A DNA stretch of 64,000 bases, taken from Cymbidium sinense (lineage: Eukaryota; Streptophyta; Magnoliopsida; Asparagales; Orchidaceae). Position 1 is the stretch's first letter, and every line of letters begins with the position of its first letter. Shown in pieces: positions 1-11,989 of the stretch. The stretch spans positions 56,700,514 to 56,764,513 of the forward strand of contig CM038214.1 of the NCBI GenBank assembly GCA_021442155.1, written 5' to 3'. The notes below the pieces were generated by a model that saw only the letters and a list, made by a program, of their open reading frames with translations, was not told the origin of the DNA and made no database searches. The position numbers were made by a program, and so were the translations under genes.

Positions 1-362
1 GGTAGGACTATATTAGGTTTTGCCTTAGCTTATGATTTTGTAGTTGCTAATACTTTATTTAAGAAAAGAGATGAACATATTATTACTTATAAAGATAGTT
101 CTAGTAAAACATAGATTCATTATTTTCTGATAAGAAAAATAGATCGTTTAGATTGTAAAGATTGTAAGGTCATTTCATGTGAAAGTTTAAGTACCTAACA
201 TCGATTGTTAGTTTTATATTTTAAGATGAAAGATTATAAGAGGAAAAATTAAATTATTATCTTAGGATTAGATGGGGACACTTAAAGAACACAAATAAAA
301 ATATTTTTAAGAGCAAGCTAGAAGAGCTTATAATTTGGGATGTTCATAAGGAAGCTAATGTT

Positions 363-980
363 ATGTGGAAAAAAATAGCAAGTGAAATTAAGCAAGTTGC
401 TAAAAATGTGCTTAGAGAATCAAAAGGAAAAGCTTCTTTTAATAAAATTAGTTGGTGGTGGAGTCAGAGTGTGCAAGAAAAGATAATAAATAAGAAGCAT
501 TGTTACAAAACATGGTTTCAATATAAAAACTCAGAGAATTGGGAAAGATATAAAGTGGCATGTAGAGATTCTAAGAAATCTATATATGATGCAAAAAATT
601 TAGCTTTTAGTGATTTATACAATAGATTAGATACCAAAGAAGGTGAAAGATGTATATATAGATTAGCCAACCAAAGAGATAGGAGAAGTAAAGAATTAGT
701 TCAAGTGAGGTGTATTAAGGATGAAAATAATAAAATACTTTTCTTAGAAAAGGATATTTAAAATAGGTGGATGAGGTATTTTGATAAACTTTTCAATGAA
801 GGATCTGAAAGTATGATTGATTTTAGGAACCTTAATACCCTAAATAAAAATAGAGAATTTCATTTTTATTGTCGTATTAGTAAATATAAAGTTAGAGAAG
901 AATTAAAGAAAATGAAATGTGAAAAAATAGTAGGACCTGATGATATTCCAATAGAAGTGTGGAAATATTTAGGAGATTAA
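363..980 (+). pseudogene. RTE LINE linker and N-terminal reverse transcriptase region
   Basis: Two ORFs (363-761 and 771-980) lie in the order expected between the endonuclease and the RT fingers of RTE elements. The first is basic, with paired tryptophans (WWWSQ), repeated Lys/Tyr motifs (KKHCYKTWFQYK) and the IYRLANQRDRRSKELVQV stretch. An in-frame stop after LEKDI separates it from the second, where NRWMRYFDKLFNEGS and then EELKKMKCEKIVGPDDIP begin the RT domain. KYLGD is followed by a stop. I infer one ancestral frame broken by nonsense mutations. Confidence 0.72.
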
Positions 981-1676
981 GGAATTTCTTGGCTTACAAA
1001 TCTTTTTAATGTTATTTTAAAGACTAAAAAGATGTTAGATGAGTGGATGAAGAGTTTGTTGGTCCTCATATTTAAGAATAAAGGTGATGCTCAAGAGTGT
1101 GCAAATTAGAGAGGAATTAAGTTAATGTGCCATACATTAAAATTATGGGAGAGAATTGAGCATAGGTTATGATGTGATACAAAAGTTTCTCACAATTAGT
1201 TTGGTTTCATGCAGATCTAGATGGATGCTACACATTTGTTAAGAGGTTCGATGGAGAAGTATAAAGAAAGTAAGGAGGATCTACATATGATATTTATTGA
1301 TTTAGAGAAAGGTTATGCTAAAGTTTCAAGAGATGTTCTTTGGAGAGTTCTAGATTAGAAAGGAGTTAATAATGGTTATATTCAAGTCATTAAGGATATG
1401 TATACTATAGCTATTACTTCCCAAGGAGGATTGACAAAATATTTTCTATTTCAGTTGGATTACATCAAGAATCAACTTTAATCCATTATCCTTTTACTTT
1501 AGTTATGGATGTTCTTACTAGGCATTTATAGAAAAAATGTACCTTGTTGTATGCTTTTTGTTGACGAGATTCTTCTTGTTGATAATACTAGAGAGGGAGA
1601 CCAAGAGAAACATGAATTATGGAGGTCAACTTTAGAGTCTAAAGGTTTTCGTTTAAGTAGATCTAAAACTTAATAT
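981..1676 (+). pseudogene. RTE LINE reverse transcriptase core, heavily broken
   Basis: No long ORF survives, but RT motifs can be read in shifting frames. RGIKLMCHTLKLWERIEHRL lies near 1110-1170. The family's first catalytic-Asp block appears near 1290-1350 as IFIDLEKGYAKVSRDVLW, where an Ala replaces the Asp usual after the Tyr. The family's catalytic FADD-type block appears near 1555-1600 as [15 protein letters not shown], so the second Asp is lost. [12 protein letters not shown] follows. The altered catalytic positions agree with a long-inactive copy. Confidence 0.65.
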
Positions 1677-2287
1677 GTGGAGTGTAATTTTAGTTGTAGA
1701 AGTTCTAGTGGTAGTGTTGTGACATTAGGTGAACAAGTCATTAATAAGAGTGAGCGATTCAAATATTTAGGCTATATTGTTCAAAATGATGGTGAAATAG
1801 ATGGAGATGTTATTAGTAGAATTCAAGTTGGATGGGTGAGGTGGAGGATTGCATTTGGCCTATTGTGTGATAGAAAAGTTCCACTTAAACTTAAGGGAAA
1901 ATTTTATAAGATGTTGGTAAGACCTATAATGACTTATGTTGCAGAATGTTGGCCAATAAAAGAGAAGCATAAGACTAAGTTAAATGTTATAGAGTGAGGA
2001 TGTTCAGGTGGTTGAGTGGCTTTACTCTTAGAGATAAGATACGAAATGAGTAAGTTCAGGAAAAAGTTGGAGTAGCTCTAATGGCATATACAATTAGAGA
2101 GTGTCGCCTTATCTGGTTTGGCCACATAAAGCATCGGTCGCCCGATGACCCGGTTAGGAGAGTAGATGCATTAGATTTGCCTTATGTTAAGAAAGGTATA
2201 GGTAGATGTATAAAGACTTGGTTAAGATGTATAAAAATTGACCTTAATATATTTGAATTAAATGAGAATTTGACACATAGGACCTGA
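1677..2287 (+). pseudogene. RTE LINE RT thumb and C-terminal region
   Basis: The ORF at 1677-1997 carries FKYLGYIVQNDGEIDGDV and the family's thumb region (KLKGKFYKMLVRPIMTYVAECW). A stop after LNVIE and a frameshift are followed by the ORF at 2081-2287, with the conserved C-terminal block RLIWFGHIKHRSPDDPVRRV. The reading then runs out before the GTT tail at about 2318. The order and spacing match the last part of an RTE protein, so both ORFs are treated as one broken coding region. Confidence 0.72.
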
Positions 2288-2317
2288 TTGAGAAGGATTC
2301 ATCACTTAGTTGGATAA

Positions 2318-2341
2318 GGGCTTGTTGTTGTTGTTATTATT
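2318..2341 (+). repeat. GTT/ATT microsatellite tail of the RTE LINE
   Basis: A short run of TTG units grading into TTA units closes the RTE element. Short tandem repeat tails of this kind are typical of RTE 3' ends and mark the probable insertion point in the adjoining telomere-like DNA. Confidence 0.6.
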
Positions 2342-4016
2342 GTAGATTTTAGGTTTATTTTATTTTTATTTTACATTTGTGTTTTATTTTATTTAGGTTT
2401 TCTATTTTTAGGTTTATTTTATTTTTTAATTTAGTTTAGGTTTTTATTTATTTTATTTTAGTTTAGTTTTTATTTTTTTAATTTTTATTATTTTTTAGTT
2501 TAGGTTTTGGTTTAAGTTTACATTTTAGTTTAGGTTTTTATTTTATTTTTAATTTTGTTATTTTATTTATTTTTATATTTTTTTATTAATTTTATTTTTA
2601 GGTTTTATTTAGTTTAAGTTTAGGTTCTTAGGTTTTTATTATTTTAGGGTTGCAGGTTTAGGGTTTAGGGTTTCAGGTTTAGGGCTTAGGTTTAGGGTTT
2701 AGGGTTTAGGGTTTTGGGTTTTAGGGATTAGGATTTAGGGTTTAGGGTTGTAGGTTTAAGGTCAGGATTTTTTTAATTTTTTTATTTTATTTTTATATTT
2801 TTTAAAATTAAGTAAACTAGTAGGTATAGGTTTATTTAGTTTATTTAGTTTATTTTTTATTTATTTTAGTTTTTTTTATTTTTTTTATTTTTATTTTTAT
2901 TTAGTTTAGTTTATTTATTTTAGTTTAGGTTTTTTATTTTAGTTTCTTTTATATGTGTAGGTTTAGATTTATGTTTATTTTTTAGTTCAGTTTTATTTTT
3001 ATTTTATTTTTTAGGATTAGATTTTTTTTTATGTTTCGATTTAGGTTTTTGTTTTATTTTTTTAGGTTTAGGTTTTAGTTTTTTATTTTAGGTTTATTTT
3101 TAGGTTTATTTTTTTAGTTTAGGTTTATGTTTATCTTTAGTTTATTTTATTTTATGTAGTTTATGTTTAGGTTTAAGGTTAGCTTTGGGTTTAGGGTTAG
3201 TTAAAGGTTTAGGTTTAGGGTTTTTAAGCTTTAGGCTTTAGGATTTAGGGTTAGTTTAGGATTTAGGGATTAGTGTTTTAGGGTTTAGGGTTTAGGGTTT
3301 AAGGTTAGGGTTAGGGTTTAGGATTTTGGATTTTGGGTTTAGGGTTTAGGGTTTTTTAGGGTTTTGGGTTGTAGGTTTATCATTGTAGGTTTAGGGTTTA
3401 AGGTTTAGGATTAGTTTTATGTTTCAGGGTTTATGGTTTAGGCTTTAGGATTTATGGTTTAGGGTTTATGGTTTATGGTTTAAGGGTTTTTTTTTAAATT
3501 AAGTAAACAGGTAGGTTTAGGTTTGTTTATTTTAGTTTTTTTTTTTTTTATTTTTATTTAGTTTAGTTTATTTATTTTAGTTCTATTTATTTTAGTTTAG
3601 GTTTTTTTATTTAACTTTATTTTTTAGGTTTGGTTTAGGTTTATGTTTATTTTTTAGTTTATTTTTATTTTTATTTTTAAGGTTTTATTATTTATTTTTA
3701 GGTTTATGTTTGGGTTTTTATTTTATTTTTTTAAGTTTTAGTTTAGGTTTTTTTTTAAGGTTTTTTTTAGTTTAGGTTTAAGTTTAATTTTAGTTTATTT
3801 TATTTTATTTAGTTTAGGGTTTAGGTTTAGTTTATTTTAAGTTTAGGTTTAGGTTTTATTTATTTTAGTTTAGTTTATTTTAGTTTAAGTTTATTTTATT
3901 TTGTTTATTTTAAGTTTAGGTTTTTTTTTGTTTAGGGTTTAGGTTTAATTTATTATTTATTTTTAGGTTTATTTTTAGATTTACATTTTTATTTAGTTTA
4001 TTTTTTAGGGTTTTGT
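2342..4016 (+). repeat. Degenerate telomere-like array (TTTAGGG family), left block
   Basis: The stretch consists of TTTAGGG units and variants (TTTAGG, TTTTAGGG, TTTATGG), alternating with T-rich blocks built from TTTATTTTAG. It has the G-rich strand on top. An AAATTAAGTAAAC anchor followed by AGGTTTA occurs near 2808 and 3495; the same anchor recurs in the large array at 34.8-64 kb. No coding content is visible. It abuts the RTE tail on the left and a truncated gypsy gag on the right. Confidence 0.9.
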
Positions 4017-6560
4017 GCCACCATCCTTCAAGATCTTTGATGGAAGTGGGAATCCATAACACATTGCACACTTTAGGGTTGTTGCAACACCGGTGGCAAC
4101 AATGCACTCCTCTTCTGCCTTTTCATTAGCAGTATGTTAAGCATTGCATTTGATTGGTATATAATAGTTTGGTGAAGACTTTTTCTTTGAGTTAGCACCT
4201 CTTAGAAGGTTTCTTTTCGATAGAGGGTGATTGTAGGGGACCTCATTGTAGAGAAACACAAACTCAACAAGTCCCTTATTGATTACATTCTCAGGTGGCA
4301 CAACCTGAGCATGAAATGTGAACCACAACTATTTGAGCAACATGCCATTGAGATTCTTCTCAAGAATATAGATGGCCTGGTCGCCTTCATGCTTAAGGGC
4401 TTTACCATCAAAACATTCAAGAAATTAATTAACAAGGTAGTTGGCCTACAAGAGAAAGCCAAACAATTGCCCTTTCCCCACGAATCATCAAGGCCCAAGT
4501 TGTAGATGGTGTTTAAGAAGAATAGTGGTTGTGTGGACAAAGGAAGTAGCCGAGTTTGAGACTACGAGCTCAACAGCCTCTTTTGCCACCTCCTCTTCCA
4601 CCACCTCGATCATCATACCGGCCACCGATAGCCACCACAATCACCATTTCCACCACCTCAGTAGCCTACCAAACAGCGGTACTCATATCCAAAGCAAGTA
4701 GCTACTTTCCACCTACTCTTACTGATAGATTGAATAAGCCATATTCATTCAAGTGGGAGATAATTAGGAAAATCTTTGCAATTCTCTTAAAGAAACCTGA
4801 CTTTCAGTTAGTAGAGCATAAGAGGCAGTAGAAAATGGGCAAGAACGATGATCCTAGCTATTTCCCCTACCAACACATGTTAGGCCATGTCTTAGAGGAT
4901 TGTATCACTTTCAAGGACTAGCTTGAGTGCAACTAAAAGTTGAGAGCCATAGTTATCCCTTAGGAATACTTATTAGAACAACCATCCAGTTCTGTTAGAG
5001 TAATCCTTGGGGATTCTTGCGATCCTCTTAAGACCAAAGAAGGTTAAGGTATCTCCCTATCCTGAAGCTCTAAGAAGATCATTTCTAAGATCAAGAAACT
5101 TTTCTTGTAGGTGCTTGAAGTAGCTCAAATCACCAATACCATGGAAGGATTGTTAGTTGCAAAGGACAACTCAGGGAGGGTTACAGCCCAGGAAGATCAA
5201 CTCACCATACTTGCCCGGGATAGTCCAATAGCATTGAAAGCTGAGTCAGTCTCCTCCTCCATTGCTACCACCTCTTTTGCTCCTCTCTATGGCGAGCATT
5301 GTATCTGCAGATAAGGGCACTAAATTTATTACTCCACTTACTTTACTTAATTTTTATCATGTACCTCCACCTAAAAAGAAATTAATGAAGAAAGTTGATT
5401 CTACTTATATATTGTCTACTTCTGATGCTCTTAATTTTATTCCTATTGAAAGCTCTCTGAGTCTAAATAAAAATAATAGCTTTAGTAGTTTCTATCCTTT
5501 CCTTTCTGATTTAAAGTCAGAATACCCTTCTCTGAATCATTCAGGTTCACCTCTTGAGATTAACTTGGAGTCAACTAACTCTGAGGATCCCATAAGAGAA
5601 GATGTAGGTATACCCGATAAGAAGGTAGAACTTTACACAAGCTCATCATTCCAAGAAGACATTGAAGTCAACCTACACAGTGGTAAAGTTCTACCTCCTA
5701 GGGTAGCACCTCAGGATATGGGTAAGCAAGTCATTTGTTCCAATGAGTAGATAGCCCCTCCATAAGATGCTCCACCAATGGATATGCTTGTGGAGGACCA
5801 AGCTAGAGTTGATTGAAATGTCCTAGCTCATATTAGAAAGTTTCTAGCTAAGTTAAGCATATACGATGCCCTTGTCTTATCCAAAGAGATGAGGGAATCT
5901 CTAATCAAGGCCTTACTTGATCTAGAGATATGCTTAGCTCAGCTGGCCACTACTAAAGAGGTGGCATGCCTCTCGAAGGACATCTTAAAAGTTACATTCA
6001 ATGATGAAGACTTACTCTTAGGGATGACCAAGCACAATCGCCTCTTTACATTAGAGTGGATGTTGGCAGATATAGGCTATCCAGAGTTTTGGTTGACCCA
6101 AGTGTATCAGCCAACATTATGAGTCTAAGAACTCTTGCCTACTTGAGGATCGACATCTCCAAACTCCAAAAAGAAAGGATGATGTTAAGAGGTTCAATGA
6201 ACAAGGCGAGAGGGCCTTGTGGTGTTTAATTTTGAATGTAAGGGGAGGGGAGGGGGGGCTACTATTTGAGGTGATCAGGTACAACATTGGGATATTATGT
6301 ACTATATCAAAAGATAGAGGAATTATCCTACAATAAACCTAATCACATAATAAAGACTCGCAAGGCATGATGGGTCTTCGAATGTACCAGAGATTTTTCC
6401 CCTACTTTGCATAGATACATAAAGCAAGGTTTATATTAAACCAAGTTCTTAAGTTTCCTATAGAGGCCAGTCTCCATAGTTAATTACATCTTAGGAAATG
6501 AAATTTTCTAAGAATACTGTCGATCACAGTAGAAAATTATCATATCCAAAGATTTCAAGA
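4017..6560 (+). pseudogene. Ty3/gypsy gag-protease remnant
   Basis: The reading begins abruptly inside a plant retrotransposon gag (SFKIFDGSGNP, then AFDWY) and continues through the conserved block LIDYILRWHNLSMKCE (near 4270-4320) and KGFTIKTFKKL. A Pro-rich linker follows, then a remnant of the Tat/Athila-type gag C-terminal motif (HMLGHVLEDCITFKD near 4875-4920, in place of the family's usual Cys/His block). Further on, VTFNDEDLLLGMTKHNR (about 5990-6040) and ANIMSLRTLAYLRIDISKL match the region around the retropepsin of such elements; the catalytic Asp-Ser/Thr-Gly is not recognisable. Many stops break the frame. Its junction with telomere repeat at 4017 is sharp and the N-terminus is missing. 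Confidence 0.72.
6241..6260 (+). repeat. G-rich purine tract
   Basis: Runs of four, four and seven G separated by single A stand out from AT-rich surroundings, just after the protease remnant. The tract could be a decayed polypurine tract or a chance G-run. I see no LTR start directly after it. Confidence 0.35.
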
Positions 6561-8812
6561 TTAGACTGTCAAAAGATTTGTTGTATTTGGAAAATCAATT
6601 GGGAAAGTTCAACGTGAAGGCTTATTTTTGGAATCCAAATGAAATAAGTAGGAAATGCTCATGATACTAGGAAGCTAGTGGTTGGGCTTTATAATTTTGA
6701 AGTTGAGGAGATTTATATGTTTTGAGTTTAAATTTTATTAGATTACTAGGGCTTATAATCCACCAACACAAGGTTATGGGAATGCCAAAGAGGTGAGGAT
6801 TTATGTCCATTGCTAGAAGGAAATAGCTATATTGAATCCTAAATCTAGGGAGCTTTAGTATGAGATAAAGCATGAAATAAATCTAAGCGACAGGTGGACA
6901 TAAGGGTTTAACTCCATAAAAGAGATTAAATTGTGACTTTTGGACTTATAATTGCTTGGAGTGGCCACCAGCTAACTTCTCCTATGATTTTAAAATAATG
7001 TAGTCTGGTCTTATGAATTGCAAGATAGCTAGGGTAGTTATTTAATTAGAAAGATACTAAAGTCCTAAACACAGCCTCTAAGAGACTAGGGCATGAGTGG
7101 TATGAGCATATGACTTAATCTATAGATGCAAAATCTTTTTTAAAATTTTATTTCATTTTAAACACATCATTTTAATAAAGGCTTGAGGATTTTTTATGCT
7201 TAAATGCATGATTAAATAGGTTATGGGTCAAATCAGCTAGAAGAAGGTGTTCTCCATCACAAGGGATTCCCTCACAAGTCAAGCATTCCTTTATCTTGCA
7301 AGGATGGAGATCCTTCATGTTCAAGATAGAAAGAATATGCATGCATGATGTGAAATATACAACCATACAGCTAAGGGGTTGCTAAATATTTTAATTATCT
7401 TATTTATGTCTTAGGTTTATGATGAGGTTATGAGTTATTTAAACTTTAGTTATGAGTGATTAGTTGGTAGAAAATTTATTTTTATTGTAAGAGCCTAATT
7501 GTATCCAAGCCACATATTAAAGCATCAATCATTTAAGAAACTAAGAAAAGCATGCCGTCCTAATACATAATGTAAACATAACATCAAACAATTATAAAAA
7601 CTATCATAAAATAATAAAAGTCCTGGTCGACAACATTCAAGACATGGGTAGCTAGCTCTACCCTTATACAACTTGGAATATGGAAGAATAATTATAATTG
7701 TATTAAATGCTATGGGGGTCTTCTTTATTCATATTTCCATTTTGATTTTGTTCTTTCTTTGATTTGGATGGTGCTTACTTCAAAGGCATCATAGGGCACC
7801 CCAAGACAAAGCCTTCTAGCCCACTGCTCATCCTAATGCCCCATTGCACTAATCCTAATCCTATTGCAAAAATTACATTTATGTGGAAAAAGTAAATCTA
7901 ACTACACCTATAAAATAGAGGTTAGAATATACATATAATCCCAAGAAGTTGAATTTATAATTTGGACTTATCACCCTAAGTAAGGGTAACAAAGCCCACC
8001 TGTCCTTACTTGTATTATGCTTAAAGATTTAAGCAACCTGCAAAAAGAGCATTCATATTTATTTTTATGCATCCCTTGAGCATAATCCCCTACAGAAAAC
8101 ATGATTAGGCTAATATTGTCCTATCATCCAGTCTACAAAGCATACACCATAACATCCAATCTAAAATAATACATCATAAAACAAAACATACATCATATCA
8201 TACACTATTCTAACTTAGAGTTAGAAGTGGTGACTTAATTCTAATGTGTGTATTAAGGCTTGTGTGGTATGTCTTGTGAGGCATTAGTGTTTTATTTTCT
8301 AATTGTAGAAGGATTCAATTTAACATGAAAGATTGATTTCACTTGAAGTAGTTTAATTTTAATTTGTGTTTTCTATTATTTCATTTAGCAACTAAGTGTT
8401 ATAAAGAGAGGAAGAGAGGATTTCCCTCTTTTATCCATAACTTAAGTCACTTTCTAAAGTATATTAATTTGATTTAGTTCTCTTTAGTGAATGACTTATT
8501 AATTAATTTAATTAATCCTAAGTTTAGGTTCAATTTAAATAATCCTATTAAAATGAAAGGCATCTTAAGATTAACTTAATTTAATTACTACCACATGAAA
8601 TATATTAAATCTTTCATTTCCATCACATGTAACATGCATATGATTTAATCCTAAGTGTATCCATACATGCAATATATTTTAGCACACTTAAATGATGAAT
8701 GTGTGAGTATGTTTAGAATTAATATTATATTTGATTGAATTATTTAAACAAATTAATTAAAAACTTTATCCAAATTATTACACAAAAAGGACATAAGAAT
8801 GAAATTAAATAG
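6561..8812. other. AT-rich stretch without recognisable genes; possible left LTR start near 7488
   Basis: I find no gene, RNA or clear repeat unit here. Short ORFs are not family-like. A TGTAAGAGCC at about 7488 resembles TGTAAGGAACCC at about 18573, which lies just after the gypsy pol remnant. These could be the TG starts of the two LTR-like copies, but the following few hundred bases do not align convincingly by eye. The upper part (7.0-8.8 kb) has the same base composition as the LTR-like repeat that follows. Confidence 0.35.
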
Positions 8813-9480
8813 GCATGTTCAATTGTTAAACGTGGGAAGTGAGGTAATCAAATGACCTCCATAGGGCTAGCTAAAGTCTCATAATCTCGGGATGTCTAAA
8901 TTACATACCCATTTGCATTCAAATATATGTAAATTCATATACATGAACATAGGAAGTAAGCTCCAAATCATATGGCTAATTAATTCAACCACTTAGTCGA
9001 TTATGAATGCATGCAATTTTAATGTAAAATGAGATTTTGATTCACTAATCACATATACATGTACAAAGATATAGGCAAGTATGTGTCATTTTTAAACCAG
9101 GGAAGTTAGGCAATCAAATGACCTCCTTGGGGCTAACTAAATTATCATATTCCCAAGATGTCCAGACTATATACTTGCTTTCTTGGACACACATGAATGT
9201 ATACATAAATGAGGGAAATAAAATCATGAAGATTGTATATTTCGTTTGATTGAATCATTTATATATATTAATTAAAACTCTATCCAAATTCTAATGTTGA
9301 AATACATAAGAATGAAATCGAATGGGTATGTGCCATTATTAAACCAGGGATGTGAGGTAATCAAATGACTTCCTTGGGGCTAGCTAAAGGCTTATGTTCC
9401 CGAGATGTTTAGACTATATACCCATTACCATTCAATCTTATATAAATCAACACATGAATAGAGGAAAGAGAACTCAACAT
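8813..9480 (+). repeat. Three tandem units of about 250 bp inside the left LTR-like copy
   Basis: Three blocks beginning near 8813, 9076 and 9325 share the order AAACCAGGGA(A/T)GT, then AATCAAATGACCTCC, TGGGGCTA, a CCCGAGATGT-like motif, and a run ending near CATATACAT. Spacing is about 263 and 249 bases. The right copy of the repeat has one clear unit (about 19140) and a partial second one (about 19375), so unit number differs between the two copies. Confidence 0.6.
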
Positions 9481-10330
9481 TCATACACTTAGGTTATAAG
9501 CACATGCATTCCTTATGTATTTAAAACTAGCATCATAACACATATTATTATTCATTTATAAGCTTTTGAAAAATACATTTGGATTTAATAGTGATAATAG
9601 CCAAGCATATATTAAATTAAATCAACACATGCAAGCTTACATAAAGGAAATTAATTTTATTTTACTTGATTTTGAAAAGATGGATGCATGAATTCAAATA
9701 ACATACCAAATTTAACATGACTGGAAAGAGGACAATCAAATATAAGCATGTGATTCATACAATCAAACTAGTTCTTAAAGACAATCAAATCAAATGAGAT
9801 TATTTAAAGCAAACCAAAGCTTCTTTATTAATTAAGTTTTGGATTTTATTTGATTTAAAGAGGAGAAGAGAAATCATCACTTGTTGTTTTAAACCCATTC
9901 CCACATTAGTGATTTGATTTAATTTAAGGAAATGTAATTAAGTTGATTTTGTGGGTTAATTAAGTTGAACCCTTAATTAGATGAAATAATTATCCTTACA
10001 TATGTCACCTTAAAGTAATTAACTAAATAATTATGAGCCAACATGATATGCATGGAAATTAAACTTGCAATGATCCTAGGAAATAAAAGGGGCCTAATGC
10101 AATTGGCTCATGATTAATAGTTAATTAGATGAAGTGACTTAATTAATTACTCTTTTGGTTTTCCTACACATGTGGACTAACCAAAATTTCATTAAACTCC
10201 ATTATGTTATTAAACACCTAAAGATCTACCCCGTGATTTAATTAATTTAGGTCTGATGTGATTATGATTTTAATTTGATTAAGTGATTTAATTAATTAGT
10301 AAAATTTTAATTAATTTCATTGTAAAAAAG

Positions 10331-11989
10331 GGTGAAATGAACTTAAGGAAAGGGGTCCCAAACCTATTCCTTTGTTCACTTTCTATTGAACAATGATTAT
10401 TAAACTTAATTAACCAATTTATTATTGTTCATGAGATTAATTAATCATTAATTAACTTAAAAGAGTAGTTAAGGTTTAGTTAGTCAATTTTTCTAATTAA
10501 GTGAGCAATAAATGTCAAGAAAAATATGGGAGGCAAAGGTCATCCCATTAAATTAACCCACAAAATTTGAGATTAATTGCTCAAGTAATTAAGGACTAAT
10601 TAAGCTAATACATTTTTAATTAAATCTTAATTAAACCTTAATTACTGTTCAAAATTAGTTAAGATCATTTTTAATTTATTCTCCTCTAAATACCTTTAAA
10701 ATGAATATTTATTTGCATTTTTTTATTTTTCTATGACTTGTTTATGTTTTTAGAATTTTTAGCCATTAAAATGATTAATTAAGCCAAATTAAAGCCTAAT
10801 CCTGTTGGTGCCACATGGCGTGCTGACGCGGTGCGCTTTCCACTTGGCGCTATGAGATAGGCTACTTAAAACTTATCCGACTCATTGCCTACATGGTGAT
10901 GGCAGACGTACTTTCTTGTCCTCCATCCGATCTAAGATCAAATGGCTATAATTAATATCATAGCTTAATAGGATTAAATCAGATTGTTCTAGTGGATCTA
11001 ATCATGACCGTCCATTCTGATCATGTGAAATGGACGGTTTGTGATCAAACATCACCCGAGTGAGGGAGAATGGAGTTTATCTACCATTGCTCACTTGATC
11101 CACACTTACCAGAGCTCAGATCAACTCCAAAAGGATCCCACACCTTCACAACATCGATCAGAGGGGACCCAATGGTCAATATCACACAAGAAGCAAGTTT
11201 TCTTTAAAAAGCTCCAACCCATTTTTATCTAAGGATCAGTTTTGGAAGCATACCTCATCAAAGCTCAACACTGATGGCTTGAATGATTGTGGAAGCTTCA
11301 TATAGTTTAGATGAACCCCCTGTTGACAAGCAATTAGATCAATTTCTTGATGTTTGCTAGGAAGGCCACGAACTAATGATTTGGAGCTCAGCTTTGATCG
11401 ATGTCCCACCTCCAGTGCTCGTGAAGCTTGGGAGATAATTTGTTCTTCTTAATGAGGCCTAGGGAAGGTGCCTATAAAGTTAATTTGAGTTTGATGGAGA
11501 AATGGGGAAGTTAGGATGGAAATGGGAGTGTCCTATTTCAGAATGGATGCGAATGGCATTTTTCAATCGAGGAACGAGCTTGGGAGCTTAGAGAATGGCT
11601 TTAGAAGTTCATCTTGGGTAGCTAGGGCTCTAAGGAATAATTTTTCTGTGTGTTTTAGTAGAAATGCGAGGGTGTATACCCCCCTTCATCTTGATCAGAT
11701 GGTGGGATCAGGTTTGGCTTCTAGTGGCCGTCCGACCATCTCAGAGAGTCATGGGTGTAGAGAGGAGGTGAGTTGACTCAGCTTGGTTGGTTGAAGGTGT
11801 GGAGGTGCCAAGGAGGAATCGTGGATGTCCTATGGGTTTTAAATTCTCCAATGGGGATGGTGAGGTTATTTTACCTCCCATGGGTCATGGCCGACCCAAT
11901 AAGTGTCCTAGGTGCTTAGATGGACCATTGGGAGAGTACCAAGTGGCCAAGGAATGGAAATGACAACTTACATGGGTGATTTGTCTCAT
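10331..11989. other. Interior of the left LTR-like copy: AT-rich, then a GC-richer segment
   Basis: After an AT-rich stretch with many TTAATTAA motifs, base composition changes at about 10800 to a GC-richer segment (GCCACATGGCGTGCTGACGC). From 10800 to 11990 there is no recognisable gene. The ORFs at 11041 and 11516 show no family features. In the right copy the corresponding interval holds a peptide deformylase pseudogene, so the two copies are not collinear here. The GC-rich start could be LTR promoter DNA, but no clear TATA box decides it. Confidence 0.4.

Larger units (their letters stand above)
1..2341 (+). mobile_element. RTE-type LINE remnant, 5'-truncated by the window edge
   Basis: This is a decayed non-LTR retrotransposon of the RTE type. 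It would encode one protein with an apurinic-like endonuclease followed by a reverse transcriptase. The first ~240 bases read as the end of an RTE endonuclease (AYDFVVANTLFKKRDEH, then CKDCKVIS). A linker ORF (WW..SVQEKI, IYRLANQRDRRSKE) leads to the RT. The element stops in a GTT-rich microsatellite at about 2318-2341, the usual kind of 3' tail for RTE elements, rather than a poly(A). Stops and frameshifts are scattered throughout, so it is dead. Telomere-like DNA begins directly after the tail. The family assignment rests on motifs read by eye. Confidence 0.8.

Noticed and set aside
11041..11776. ORFs at 11041-11232 and 11516-11776 as host genes
   Set aside because: Short, no family motif, inside the LTR-like repeat, and not kept in the right copy.
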